A DNA stretch of 29,903 bases from Lingula anatina (Eukaryota > Brachiopoda > Lingulata > Lingulida > Lingulidae). The stretch lies in the NCBI RefSeq assembly GCF_001039355.2, contig NW_019775917.1, positions 83,578 through 113,480 on the forward strand, written 5' to 3'. Positions 21,981 through 29,903 of this stretch are shown here, piece by piece. Under the pieces are notes generated by a model. That model was not told the DNA's origin. It searched no databases and was given only the letters and a program-made list of their open reading frames with translations. Made by a program: the position numbers and the translations under genes. Every line of letters starts with the position of its first letter. Position 1 is the stretch's first letter.

Positions 21981-22385
21981 ACCCTTGAGCAAATTCTGAT
22001 TGTTTTGTTTCACAAGAAGTCTCAAGGATTTTGTTTGCTTTGCTTTACAAATAGTTCCTTAAGCAAATCATGCTTGTCTTGCTGCATAGGTACCTCGTCT
22101 CCCTGAATTGGATGACGAGACCTTTGAACAAATTCTAATTAATTTACTTCACAAGAAGTGTCAAGGGTTTTGTTTTTCGTGTCTTTACAAAAAGTGCCGT
22201 AAGCAAATAATGTTTGTCTTGCTGCATAGGCTCGTCATCTCCTTGAGTTGGACGGCGATAATTACAGGCAGACCTTTGAGCAAATTCTGATTGTTTTGTT
22301 TCACAAGAGATGTCAAGGGTTTTGTTTTTCCTGTCTTTACAGAAAGTGCCTTGGGTAAATCATGCTTGCCTTTATGCCACATCCC
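21981..22385. repeat. ~140-150-bp tandem repeat, three diverged copies
   Basis: Units begin at 21981, 22120 and 22272 with ACCCTTGAGCAAATTCTG, ACCTTTGAACAAATTCTA and ACCTTTGAGCAAATTCTG. Each continues through TTTCACAAGAAG, TCAAGGGTTTTGTTT, CTTTACA, TAAGCAAATCATGCTTGTC and TTGCTGCATAGG. Periods are 139 and 152 bp. Short open frames across it have no recognisable similarity. It sits between the two parts of the decayed FReD copy. Confidence 0.9.
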
Positions 22386-22599
22386 CATCGTTATTCCCTC
22401 ACACTGCTCCTCATATGGCATATAAAATATATTGACCCTTAATCCTTAAGATAGATGCACCAATTTCTAACAAAATTTCTATCCAAGGACCAAAGGTGAG
22501 GATTTCTTCGAATTATCATTCAAAAACTGACGTGAGTAAGAATGCGGAGACGTATCTTTGTGAGTAATGTCAAAATTTTGCCAGCCAAAAGCAAGAAAC

Positions 22600-22758
22600 T
22601 ATGCATGTTCCGGGCCCAATCTTAATGGTGTGTACTATCTTGGATACCACTCCTCATATACAGACGGAGTGAACTGGAATAGGTTCAGAAGCAGGCTTAG
22701 GAGGACTGAAATGAAGATTCGCCCACAGGTTTTTAAAGGTTCTGCCATAGCAGAATAA
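22600..22758 (+). pseudogene. Truncated copy of the FReD last exon
   Basis: Encodes GPNLNGVYYLGYHSSYTDGV and onward to [17 protein letters not shown] then TAA, clearly the C-terminal part of the FReD domain in exon 6 of the intact gene. The first half, with the calcium loop and the first Cys of the second disulfide, is missing; unrelated sequence precedes it. The RYHS segment is also deleted (RSRLRRTEM versus [12 protein letters not shown]). No acceptor is retained, so it is a fragment rather than a usable exon. Confidence 0.88.
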
Positions 22759-23240
22759 TGAGGGTTCCAGACTCGACAACCTAACGCATATTCTACGCAC
22801 TGTTCAGTATTGATTCCTTTCTTGCTTTCGAATGTTATCTTTTTTCAGTAGCATTGTAAACCATGGGCTCACACGTATCTTGCTGGTTATACCGTTACCA
22901 TGCAACCAGGAAGTTATCTTTTGAAGTGTCCCAACAAATCTCTGAAAAAGCTGTAATTCTTCTGGATGAATAGTTTGAGTTTCATCTATTTCATCTATTT
23001 CATCTAATGCCACAACACTAAAAATAGTGTGATTGGAATAAAAATTATGCGAAAGCCGTAATACATGTGTTAACCAACAGTCGTAGCCACATGTATTTTT
23101 TTTACAATCAGTGATTTATGTCTTCTCGTATTTATTGAATGATGTTTGTTGGTTACCTTCAACGCAGTTTTAGGTGTATGGATTCTATTCTGTGAAATAT
23201 TAGCCGGGTAAAATCTGCAGTACAGCAACATACGCATCCA
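22759..23240 (+). repeat. Duplicate of the FReD 3'UTR and downstream flank
   Basis: Collinear with about 20786-21250: TGAGGGT, CAACCTCACGCATATTC versus CAACCTAACGCATATTC, TTCCTTTCTTGCTTTCGAATG identical in both, CATGCAACC, the AATAAA signal, and GCCGGGTAAAATC. A 10-bp CATCTATTT-type triplication (22980-23008) is specific to this copy. Confidence 0.9.
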
Positions 23241-23249
23241 AACACCGCC

Positions 23250-23470
23250 ACAAATGTTCTTTTTTTAACAGAAGATGAATTTACTTCTTTTCGTTACTCT
23301 TGCATAATATTTGTTAGTTTCCCTAGCGCAACTTTTGGCGTACAAATTCAATTCCGTCAAATATTGGCCGTATAAAAACCCGCAATACCGACACTATACA
23401 CCCGATCACGGTGGCTATTTGCATCAGCGCTGCAATATAGTCATCTTTTAGGGTCCTTTCGCCTGGAATG
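23250..23470 (+). repeat. Third, more diverged copy of the FReD downstream flank
   Basis: ATATTTGTTAGTTTCCCTAG, GCGCAACTTTTGG, GTCAAATATTGGCCG and the final ATAGTCATCTTTTAGGG parallel 21160-21290 and 23140-23225. Only flank sequence is present and no exon. Confidence 0.65.
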
Positions 23471-24121
23471 GGAACAAGAGAAGTCACATTAATATTTGTA
23501 ATGCCTATTTGTTCTTTTCAAATAATATCATTGTGTTTATTATTAAATTTTAAAACCGTTCTCCACTTTTGTCACAGCGCTATGTACATTATAAGCTTTA
23601 ATATACAAAATTCTAAAGCACACCGTCTAAATTTACCTAATACAGATTGTAAAATTCTACCTCTGGAACGCACTTACTAAAATTGCCAATAGCTTAATAA
23701 CATTTAGTGCATATAGAACGAAATGTGCCTTTACAAATTTTGTATGAGCGTGCATAATAAGAAATGCAATCACTTGTAAAACGGGAACATTTACTTTTTC
23801 ATTTGAAAATATGATTTTCAAGGAACGATGAACGATGAGATAAAAAAGAGATCCATTAAATGGCAGATACCTTGAGTTTGATACTTAAGTCCTATTAAAG
23901 AAACTTTAAGTCATTAAACAATCATTTGGATACAAGACCATTGAACCACACATCGGAAGTATTTGCCAAAAACGAAGTCAGAATTAAAGTTTGATTAAAA
24001 ATATGTAGATTAATAACCAAAGTGCCGTCGGTTCTTTTTATTGCAAAATGTGGCCTATCCCTCCCCCCGTCCGTAAAATATATCTTCTCATCAAACCAAA
24101 ACAAAATCACCAAAAAACATC

Positions 24122-24193
24122 ATCTCATAATGTTTGAATTTATTGAATTCGAACCGTAGTGTCTAGATTCAATAAATTTAAACATAATGAGAT
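24122..24193. repeat. 27-bp inverted repeat with 18-nt loop
   Basis: ATCTCATAATGTTTGAATTT and on to TTGAAT (24122-24148) is complementary to 24167-24193 with about 25 of 27 pairs. It is either a foldback element or a stem-loop. Confidence 0.85.
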
Positions 24194-24476
24194 AATGATT
24201 TCCCCCCGAAAATAACGAAAACGATTAATAAATAAACAATTAAAATAATTAAAGTGCCTGTTAGTTATACCTATAGATTTTAATTTAAAATTGAAAATTT
24301 TCTAAAAGGAAGTTGGTTTTGTGTAAGAAAGTACATTGCTTGAAAGTGGCTAAAATAATGAAATGTTTTTAAGAATACAAAAAAAATTAACTGTTTGAAA
24401 TTTTTGAATAAGTACCGTATATATCCAACTTGGGACGGATTATCCCGAGACTGTCCTAGCACACTATTCAACTTAC

Positions 24477-24540
24477 CTGCCGTTAATCCAAGCACCCACA
24501 CCGAAATAAAACCCCACAACATCACTTTTGTGGCAGCCAT
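24477..24540 (-). CDS. Probable first coding exon (signal peptide) of a minus-strand secreted protein
   Basis: On the minus strand, ATG in a strong context (CAACATGG) encodes MAATKVMLWGFISVWVLGLT, then A and a split G. It is followed immediately by a consensus donor CAG/GTAAGT. A hydrophobic core with a small-residue end is a classic cleavable signal peptide, and the coding length of 64 nt ends in phase 1, common for such exons. A possible 5'UTR acceptor (TCTTTGTTACAG) lies upstream near 24570. I cannot identify the downstream exons, which would lie at lower coordinates or within the FReD region on the other strand. The product is unknown. Confidence 0.5.
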
Positions 24541-25118
24541 GTTGACAAAATTTTGTGTCCTCAGCTTTGGTACTGTAACAAAGAGGCTTCCGTCAGCCGA
24601 CGCTGCGTTCAGGTTGAGATCTCAAAATTAAAAGATTGTATAGACAGCCTGTTTTTTAAGATGGCTATTTCAAAACTGACACGACAGTTGTAATGGCCCT
24701 CTGGTCACCTTGTCGTCTCATTGGCTGTGAATAAGAAGCACATGAGTCCTAAAAGGTGTTATCATTCGTAAAATTAAGCCGGTGTGTGTTGTGCTGTATA
24801 AGTCAAGAGATTTCCCAGTCCTATCTACTGTATTCATAGGTCAGGTTTACCCGTCACCAGAAGATTTGAGGTGAGATTAATTGGTGATAAAATCAAATGT
24901 AATGGCAGGTTTGCATGACACATTTGAAAAAGACATTGTAGGGTACAACTGTTAAACGACGGGTTCAGAATGGCGGGAAGAGTCGTTTATTGGCCGATTG
25001 TATGGTGAAATAAGTATTAAGTAAAGACAATTACAAATAAAATAATTACAATAATGATGGTACCAATAACAATACAAAAACGCAAATTACACAATCAAGG
25101 TAAACACGCAAGAAATGA

Positions 25119-25136
25119 GGGAGGGGAGGGAGGGGG
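25119..25136 (+). other. Canonical G-quadruplex motif
   Basis: Four G runs (3, 4, 3 and 5) separated by single A loops, the pattern expected for a stable parallel quadruplex in an otherwise AT-rich region. Confidence 0.8.
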
Positions 25137-25339
25137 AGGAAATAGGAGCCAAACCCCCTGCCGATTAGTGTTGTCGGCAACACTACCCCACTTGGACAAA
25201 GAAAAAATAATAAAATAAAATAATAATAATTTTTTAATAATTTGCAGGGTGGACAGAAATCTATCATAAAAAGTTAACAAAATTCACTTAATTGCCTATT
25301 AAAAATGTATTTTTTGTAATCTCTGCCCCTTGTATACTG

Positions 25340-25700
25340 CAGAATCGATTAAAGTGATAATAACTCTTCGTATGAGATCTATATTTCACAATAAAAACAA
25401 TGTGAATAACTCATAGAAATATAATATATTCTGTTTTACCACAAAAACGGCAGTTATAGCTATTATTCTGATATCCGAGCTTGTCTTTAGACCACGTGAC
25501 CTCCATTGATGGCTATATTCTGTTAAAATCTCTTAAGGGATTTTAACAAAAATCCAAACTTTTTAGAAAAAAAACAGGGACTAACTTTGAATGTAAAAAT
25601 GGAATCATTAACCATTGGTAAGTATGGGAAAATTGTTGTTTACTCCAGGAAAATTCATTTTTTGGCCGAAACGAAGAGTTATTATCTCTTTAACGAAATG
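25340..25700. repeat. Diverged dispersed repeat, copy B
   Basis: Collinear blocks with 19740-20060, in the same orientation. It contains a perfect 9-bp inverted repeat (GTTAAAATC / GATTTTAAC, 25522-25547). Confidence 0.5.
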
Positions 25701-26664
25701 AAATGACAAACACGGTATGTAGGTTGAAATGCTTTTAGGCCGCTTTTATTTTTGCCAAACCCAAATGAGATGTATTACATTTTATTTTAACTAATTGACC
25801 ATGAATTCAAAATGGTAATCGTCCAGCGAACGGCTTTTATCAACGTTATAAAATTTTACTTTTTTATTTTGATTCAAACAATTAACCCAATTTTTGAAAC
25901 ATTGATTATTTCCAAAATGTAATATTTAAGCAGGAACTTAATTTACTTTCTTCCAAAATTATACTTGCACTTAATAACTAGCAAAATTTTATATCATTGG
26001 ATTTTAATTGAATTCTACTAATTTGGAATTAATAAAAATAGCCAACCGTTACTTTTCGCTTTACAACACGATAAATTTACAACACTTAAAAATATTTTTC
26101 GAATTCTAGAACTCTAAAACGTATATATACTGACATTTCAAAATGCATGAATTACTTATTTTAAGCCTAGATTACATTTGCCATGCTATGTCCGATGCAC
26201 GCACGGTACTCGACAGTATTTGAAAATTGCAAGTCTGTCGACCGTACATGTACACTGTAGTATTTTCATAGTTGGTATTGCACCGTTCCCGTACGGACAT
26301 TGTTCGGTGGACTTGTGGTGATCGTAACAACGGTTGAACCAGTTTTTCGACTGTTTCAGTTTCACCTTTGGTGGTTTAAGGAGGCACATAGTAGATATAT
26401 TTTAGGAAACTTATTTGTCAATTACATGCCGAATGATTCCTTATTCTGACCGCATGGGTGTTAATAATGTACAGGGGACATCGACCTTCAATGCAAGGAT
26501 ACGAAAAGCGTTTGGCGATTGCAATGAGATTGAAAGATCTTCGTGCTCCTATTTTTCTTTAAAAAAAACTTTTTTCTTACTTGATCTCAAGGTCATGACG
26601 GAGAAATAGCATGTCGTCTGCACGTTTTGTAAATATATTCGCTAAAGATTGTTGTCATACACGA

Positions 26665-26688
26665 TGTCAAAAAAAAAAAAAAAAAAAA
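26665..26688. repeat. Poly-A tract
   Basis: About 20 consecutive A, with no recognisable retrotransposon body on its left. Confidence 0.85.
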
Positions 26689-26771
26689 GTACAACTCAAT
26701 CATCGCCCATGGCTAATGTAATCTACGCTTAAACCTCGACAATCAATAAATTCTTTAAAACATTGTGTGCA

Positions 26772-26896
26772 ATAGGGCTTTTGCTAGATGACTAGATGTT
26801 GGAGTATTTTGTTCTCTGAAGAGGTTGTTCTGTAGCAATCTTTTGTTCACTGGAGAGCAAGATGAACATCTAGTCATTTAGCTACAAAAGGTCTAT
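26772..26896. repeat. 125-nt foldback (imperfect inverted repeat)
   Basis: The left arm CTTTTGCTAGATGACTAGAT pairs with the right arm ATCTAGTCATTTAGCTACAA and onward to AAAG, with one 3-nt bulge and one A/G mismatch. Outer (ATAG/CTAT) and inner blocks extend the stem to about 36-40 nt per arm, the inner part relying on G-U pairs if transcribed left to right. It could be a MITE remnant or a structured RNA. Confidence 0.7.
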
Positions 26897-27511
26897 CATA
26901 CCATGTTCTTCTCCGACTATAACTATTTATGCTGAATTAAGCTAAAATCGCTATTAGTTAAAGTATCTAGATAATTTGGAATTTACGTGACACCAATCGT
27001 CAAATAATCTTTTAATCTTATATTAATGCTTGTATTGCACTATCGATGATATAATTAATAAAAATTGATCTGTTTCCGAATAATTGAATAACATCAATAT
27101 TTACGTGTACATGAAGTTAATACGTCGCCTTTTTGCAAATTGTCGACCTTTCCACTAATACATTTTTATTTATCAAATTGATAATAATATTACAGCTAGG
27201 CTTTTTAATCTGTTCTCACTACCGTGATCGTGTCTACGGACACGGTTACTCTTCACCGTGACCAAGCCTACCGCCCACTTTTTGAACAATGGAAGTAGGA
27301 GGATCGTTTTACAATGGATATTAGCCAGTCGCGTGGCAGGAGAGCGTGTCCCGATCTCTCAACCTGGCAGGGGGCGACCGTCTTAGCGTGTGCATTTAGG
27401 CGTGATGTCATTAATAGCTGCTAATTGCTGTCCGGTAAATATTGAACCGCTTCTTATTACTTCAAAAATCAAAGCATCTACTTACTGTACTTCGTCAGTT
27501 AAACGGGAATA

Positions 27512-27517
27512 TATAAA
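27512..27517 (+). promoter_or_regulatory. Possible TATA-type core promoter
   Basis: GGAATATATAAAGCGGG is a good TATA context. It lies about 100 bp after a CRE/AP-1-like TGATGTCA (27403-27410) within a GC-richer patch (27210-27450). No coding exon is visible downstream in the window, so this is weak. Confidence 0.2.
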
Positions 27518-27839
27518 GCGGGTTTAGCAGAAAATTTGGGCCCCAACCATTACTTTCCCCCCGTCTACCGTCGTTAACTTTGACGTGTCGACACTAACGA
27601 CCCCACCATCATCACACTCTACCACTCCATATCTGTCTGCAAATAATAGTATTTGGCAACATTACACTCAATCTACAAGTCAATAAAAAATAACAAAAAT
27701 AAATAAATACGCTGTACATTATCATTATATCAGGACGTGTTTATAAGCCTTGGTTAATTTATGAAAATGTCTTTTTTTCTAGTTGAATGATATTAAAAAA
27801 TTAACTATGAAGAGCATCGCCACTACAGAGATTAGGAAG

Positions 27840-28205
27840 TAAACTCTTCATGACACTAAGATGGGTGCAAATGTGTACCCTCTCCAGCACTGTCAAAGGT
27901 CCACAAACAAATATACACACATTTGTCAAGACGACAAGATAGATTTCACTATTGTGTATCAAGTGTAATAATTGTTACATATATATTCTAAATGTTGCTT
28001 ACTAATAATTGCATTAAGAAAAATCAGTATATCAATTAATTTAGTTTAGATAAAATCATCTGCAACAGAGGCTAAAAGCTGTGCACCTGGGACTAAGGGA
28101 TTGCCTAAGCTCAAACATATTGAAGACAAAGACAACTTCCTTCCTTTTCCGAGAGAACAATAACGGGGGCGAAAGGGGCAATTACAACGTGCAAACGTGC
28201 ATCAG
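27840..28205. repeat. Segmental duplication, copy A
   Basis: Collinear with 28950-29310. Best blocks are CAAGATAGATTTCACT, ATATCAATTAATTTA, AATCATCTGCAACAGA, GCTAAAAGCTGTGCACCT, GACTAAGGGA and AGAACAATAA. Divergence is moderate, with several indels. Confidence 0.85.
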
Positions 28206-28949
28206 ATAAGAAGCCCTACAACGTAGTTGCGATTTTATCTGCAATGGTGGCCACAAGCTGGTCTTATCCTTCAATGCGATGGAGTTTGATACACCACACA
28301 TGTAAACATTCATATTTAAGAAAAAATCGAAAAACATTTGTACAACTGGTCTGTGGGACAGTCATTTACTTGTATTTAAACTTAAAAAGCATCAAAAAAG
28401 GGACTCACTTGTACAGTTGATATTTGAAGAATGACGCCGAAATATTTTCCTGTTCCTGCGGCGTACATTAACTGTACTTGTGTATACATGTAATTACGTA
28501 CGTATTTATTCTCCTCTCGAAACATATCGCGCACAATTCTCTCAACAACTATCATCTTTATAGGAGGAATGTTGAGGACATTTTGAAAAACAGGCAGTCT
28601 CAAAACAACTTTATCACTATTCTAAATATTTAAAAACAAATGCATTTATAAGGGCAAATACTGTATATCATTTTGCTTGCTTATAGCCCGCATTTCTGAA
28701 GAAATGAAGTAAGTCACAGTCACACTTTACAAAGGTTGAAATGGTGTCGCAGACATAAAACAACCACACTTCGCAATCAATGTTATGCTGGAGTTTTGTT
28801 AAGTGATGTCAGGCATAGACCTGAAAAGGTTAATTTGATCTACATTAGTGCGTTAAACATCGAAACGAGGTAATTTCTGGTAGTGCGTCTCCGTCGATAA
28901 TTAATATACCGGTATGATAGAAGAAAGAGTCTTGACAATTTCCCTCAAA

Positions 28950-29310
28950 GTTATCTCTTCATTGTGTCGAGACGGGAGATGTGCATTTGCTATACAGTAC
29001 TAAGCAAAGTTCGTACATAAACGTTTATCTAAACACATCTGTCAGGACGTCAAGATAGATTTCACTTAGATGTTTCAAGTAAAATTTCATATTTACTCCA
29101 TATGTGGCCTAATTAAAAGTCCCTAAAGAAAAGTAGCATATCAATTAATTTATTTTAAGTTAAATCATCTGCAACAGAAGCTAAAAGCTGTGCACCTCAG
29201 ACTAAGGGACTGCCTTTATTGAACTAAACTCAAACAACTTCCTTTCTATTCACACAGAACAATAAAGGAGGTGAAAGCGGCAATTGCAGTGTATATACGT
29301 GCATTGTACA
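28950..29310. repeat. Segmental duplication, copy B
   Basis: Direct-orientation partner of 27840-28205 at an offset of about 1.11 kb. Neither copy has an ORF or terminal repeats. Confidence 0.85.
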
Positions 29311-29560
29311 GTGTACATCAATTAAGGGGTCCGGTTGCTGTAAAGGGTGTAATTATATATATATGTACTCCAATGAGGTCTTGGTGCCATTTTATGTACT
29401 ATTAAAACAACCTTATATTAATGTCACTGGGTCCAGCAACAAGAAATTTAATTCACATCTTTCCTATTATGTTAAATGTAACAATCAGGGCTGAAGAGGT
29501 GAAATGGTTAAATAAATATGGGGCGGGGGGGGGGATACTTTTTCGAGAGAGCCAGGGCTC

Positions 29561-29854
29561 AATGCCCCCCAGCACACAAGCAGGAAAACTAAAGGATTTC
29601 TTAAGGAAAATGCAATAAACTGGTTTCAATCTCCCCCCGAGAGTCCAGACTTAAATCCCATAGAAAACATCTGGTCTACGATGAAACACCGATTAAGGAA
29701 ATACACTAAGCCAAAAACAAAAGATGAACTGATAAGTGGGATGCAGGAATTCTGGAAGACGGTCACAACTGAGGAATGTATAAAGAACATAAACCATATA
29801 AACAAAGTTATTCCGGAGGTGTTGAAAAGGGAAGGCCGTGCATCCGGATATTAG
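29561..29854 (+). pseudogene. Tc1/mariner-type transposase, C-terminal relic
   Basis: One frame reads NAPQHTSRKTKGFLKENAIN, then SPDLNPIENIWSTMKHRLRK, then KPKTKDEL, and ends at TAG (29852-29854). SPDLNPIEN carries the last catalytic acid of the DDE/DD34E triad of Tc1-like elements. The preceding catalytic Asp (expected just before NAP) is not present: the codon there is CTC. Sequence further upstream is a broken G-rich stretch without the usual motifs, so the element is dead. The 3' terminal inverted repeat would lie beyond the window end. Confidence 0.85.
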
Positions 29855-29903
29855 ATTAATGATTATCAGGAGAATGCACTTTTTCAATTAAATGACTGTT
29901 CGT

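Larger units (their letters stand above)
24660..29400. other. Long non-coding, AT-rich stretch
   Basis: Holds the repeat copy B, small inverted repeats, a G-quadruplex motif, a foldback, a possible TATA promoter and a segmental duplication, all listed separately. The short open frames here show no splice sites, signal peptides or recognisable similarity, so I call no genes. Confidence 0.6.

Noticed and set aside
23922-24113. 63-codon minus-strand frame downstream of the signal-peptide exon
   Set aside because: Considered as a second exon for the orphan signal peptide, but I find no good acceptor in phase and no recognisable domain.
26186-26389. 67-codon Cys-containing minus-strand frame
   Set aside because: No signal peptide, no splice sites and irregular cysteine spacing; probably chance.
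27210-27450. GC-richer patch considered as an RNA gene
   Set aside because: Short complementary segments (CGTGTC/GACACG) exist, but there is no tRNA, 5S or snRNA signature.
28382-28603. 73-codon minus-strand frame
   Set aside because: No similarity or splice support; lies between the two copies of a non-coding duplication.

Overview
This is eukaryotic nuclear DNA from an invertebrate animal. It is AT-rich, has spliced genes with GT-AG introns, simple repeats, MITE-like elements, and relics of LINE and Tc1/mariner elements. A fibrinogen-domain lectin-type gene with decayed tandem relatives, plus the marine-invertebrate type of dispersed repeat at about 9.03-9.33 kb, fit a lophotrochozoan and most plausibly a bivalve mollusc. 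The species is inference only. There are no operons, CRISPR arrays or prokaryotic genes.

Layout. 1-1.2 kb: tandem and simple repeats. 1.25-6.2 kb (+): a complete golgin-45 (BLZF1) orthologue, 7 coding exons, 514 aa, with a YY1-like site and a probable non-coding first exon containing an upstream ORF. 7.34-11.84 kb (-): a convergent FASTK-family mitochondrial RNA-binding protein gene, 3 coding exons, 707 aa. Its RAP domain is completed by splicing, and its 5' exon carries a TISU/YY1-type ATGGCGGC element. 11.84-13.07 kb: intergenic. 13.07-16.03 kb: a ~1.32 kb segment present twice at about 99.5% identity around a 318-N gap; each copy carries the same TATA box and signal-peptide exon. 15.65-20.79 kb (+): a secreted coiled-coil fibrinogen-related (FReD) protein gene, 6 coding exons, 296 aa, with every intron phase consistent. 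Its introns hold an RTE-like LINE relic, microsatellites, a MITE and a decayed copy of its own exon 3. 20.8-23.5 kb: broken relatives of that gene (exon 3 fragment, last exon plus 3'UTR, and a further UTR piece) and a ~140-150 bp tandem repeat. 24.48-24.54 kb (-): a probable signal-peptide first exon of another secreted protein whose other exons I cannot see. 24.6-29.4 kb: mostly non-coding, with inverted repeats, a G-quadruplex motif and a ~0.3 kb segmental duplication. 29.56-29.85 kb: the C-terminal end of a dead Tc1/mariner transposase.

The three main genes are functionally unrelated: Golgi structure, mitochondrial RNA metabolism, and secreted recognition. The most informative features are the exon-shuffled decay products around the FReD gene, the near-identical duplication around the gap (either an assembly haplotype artefact or two alternative first exons), and the start-codon-like TISU element that opens only a five-codon upstream ORF in the FASTK-family gene. 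I found no convincing undescribed multi-gene system.
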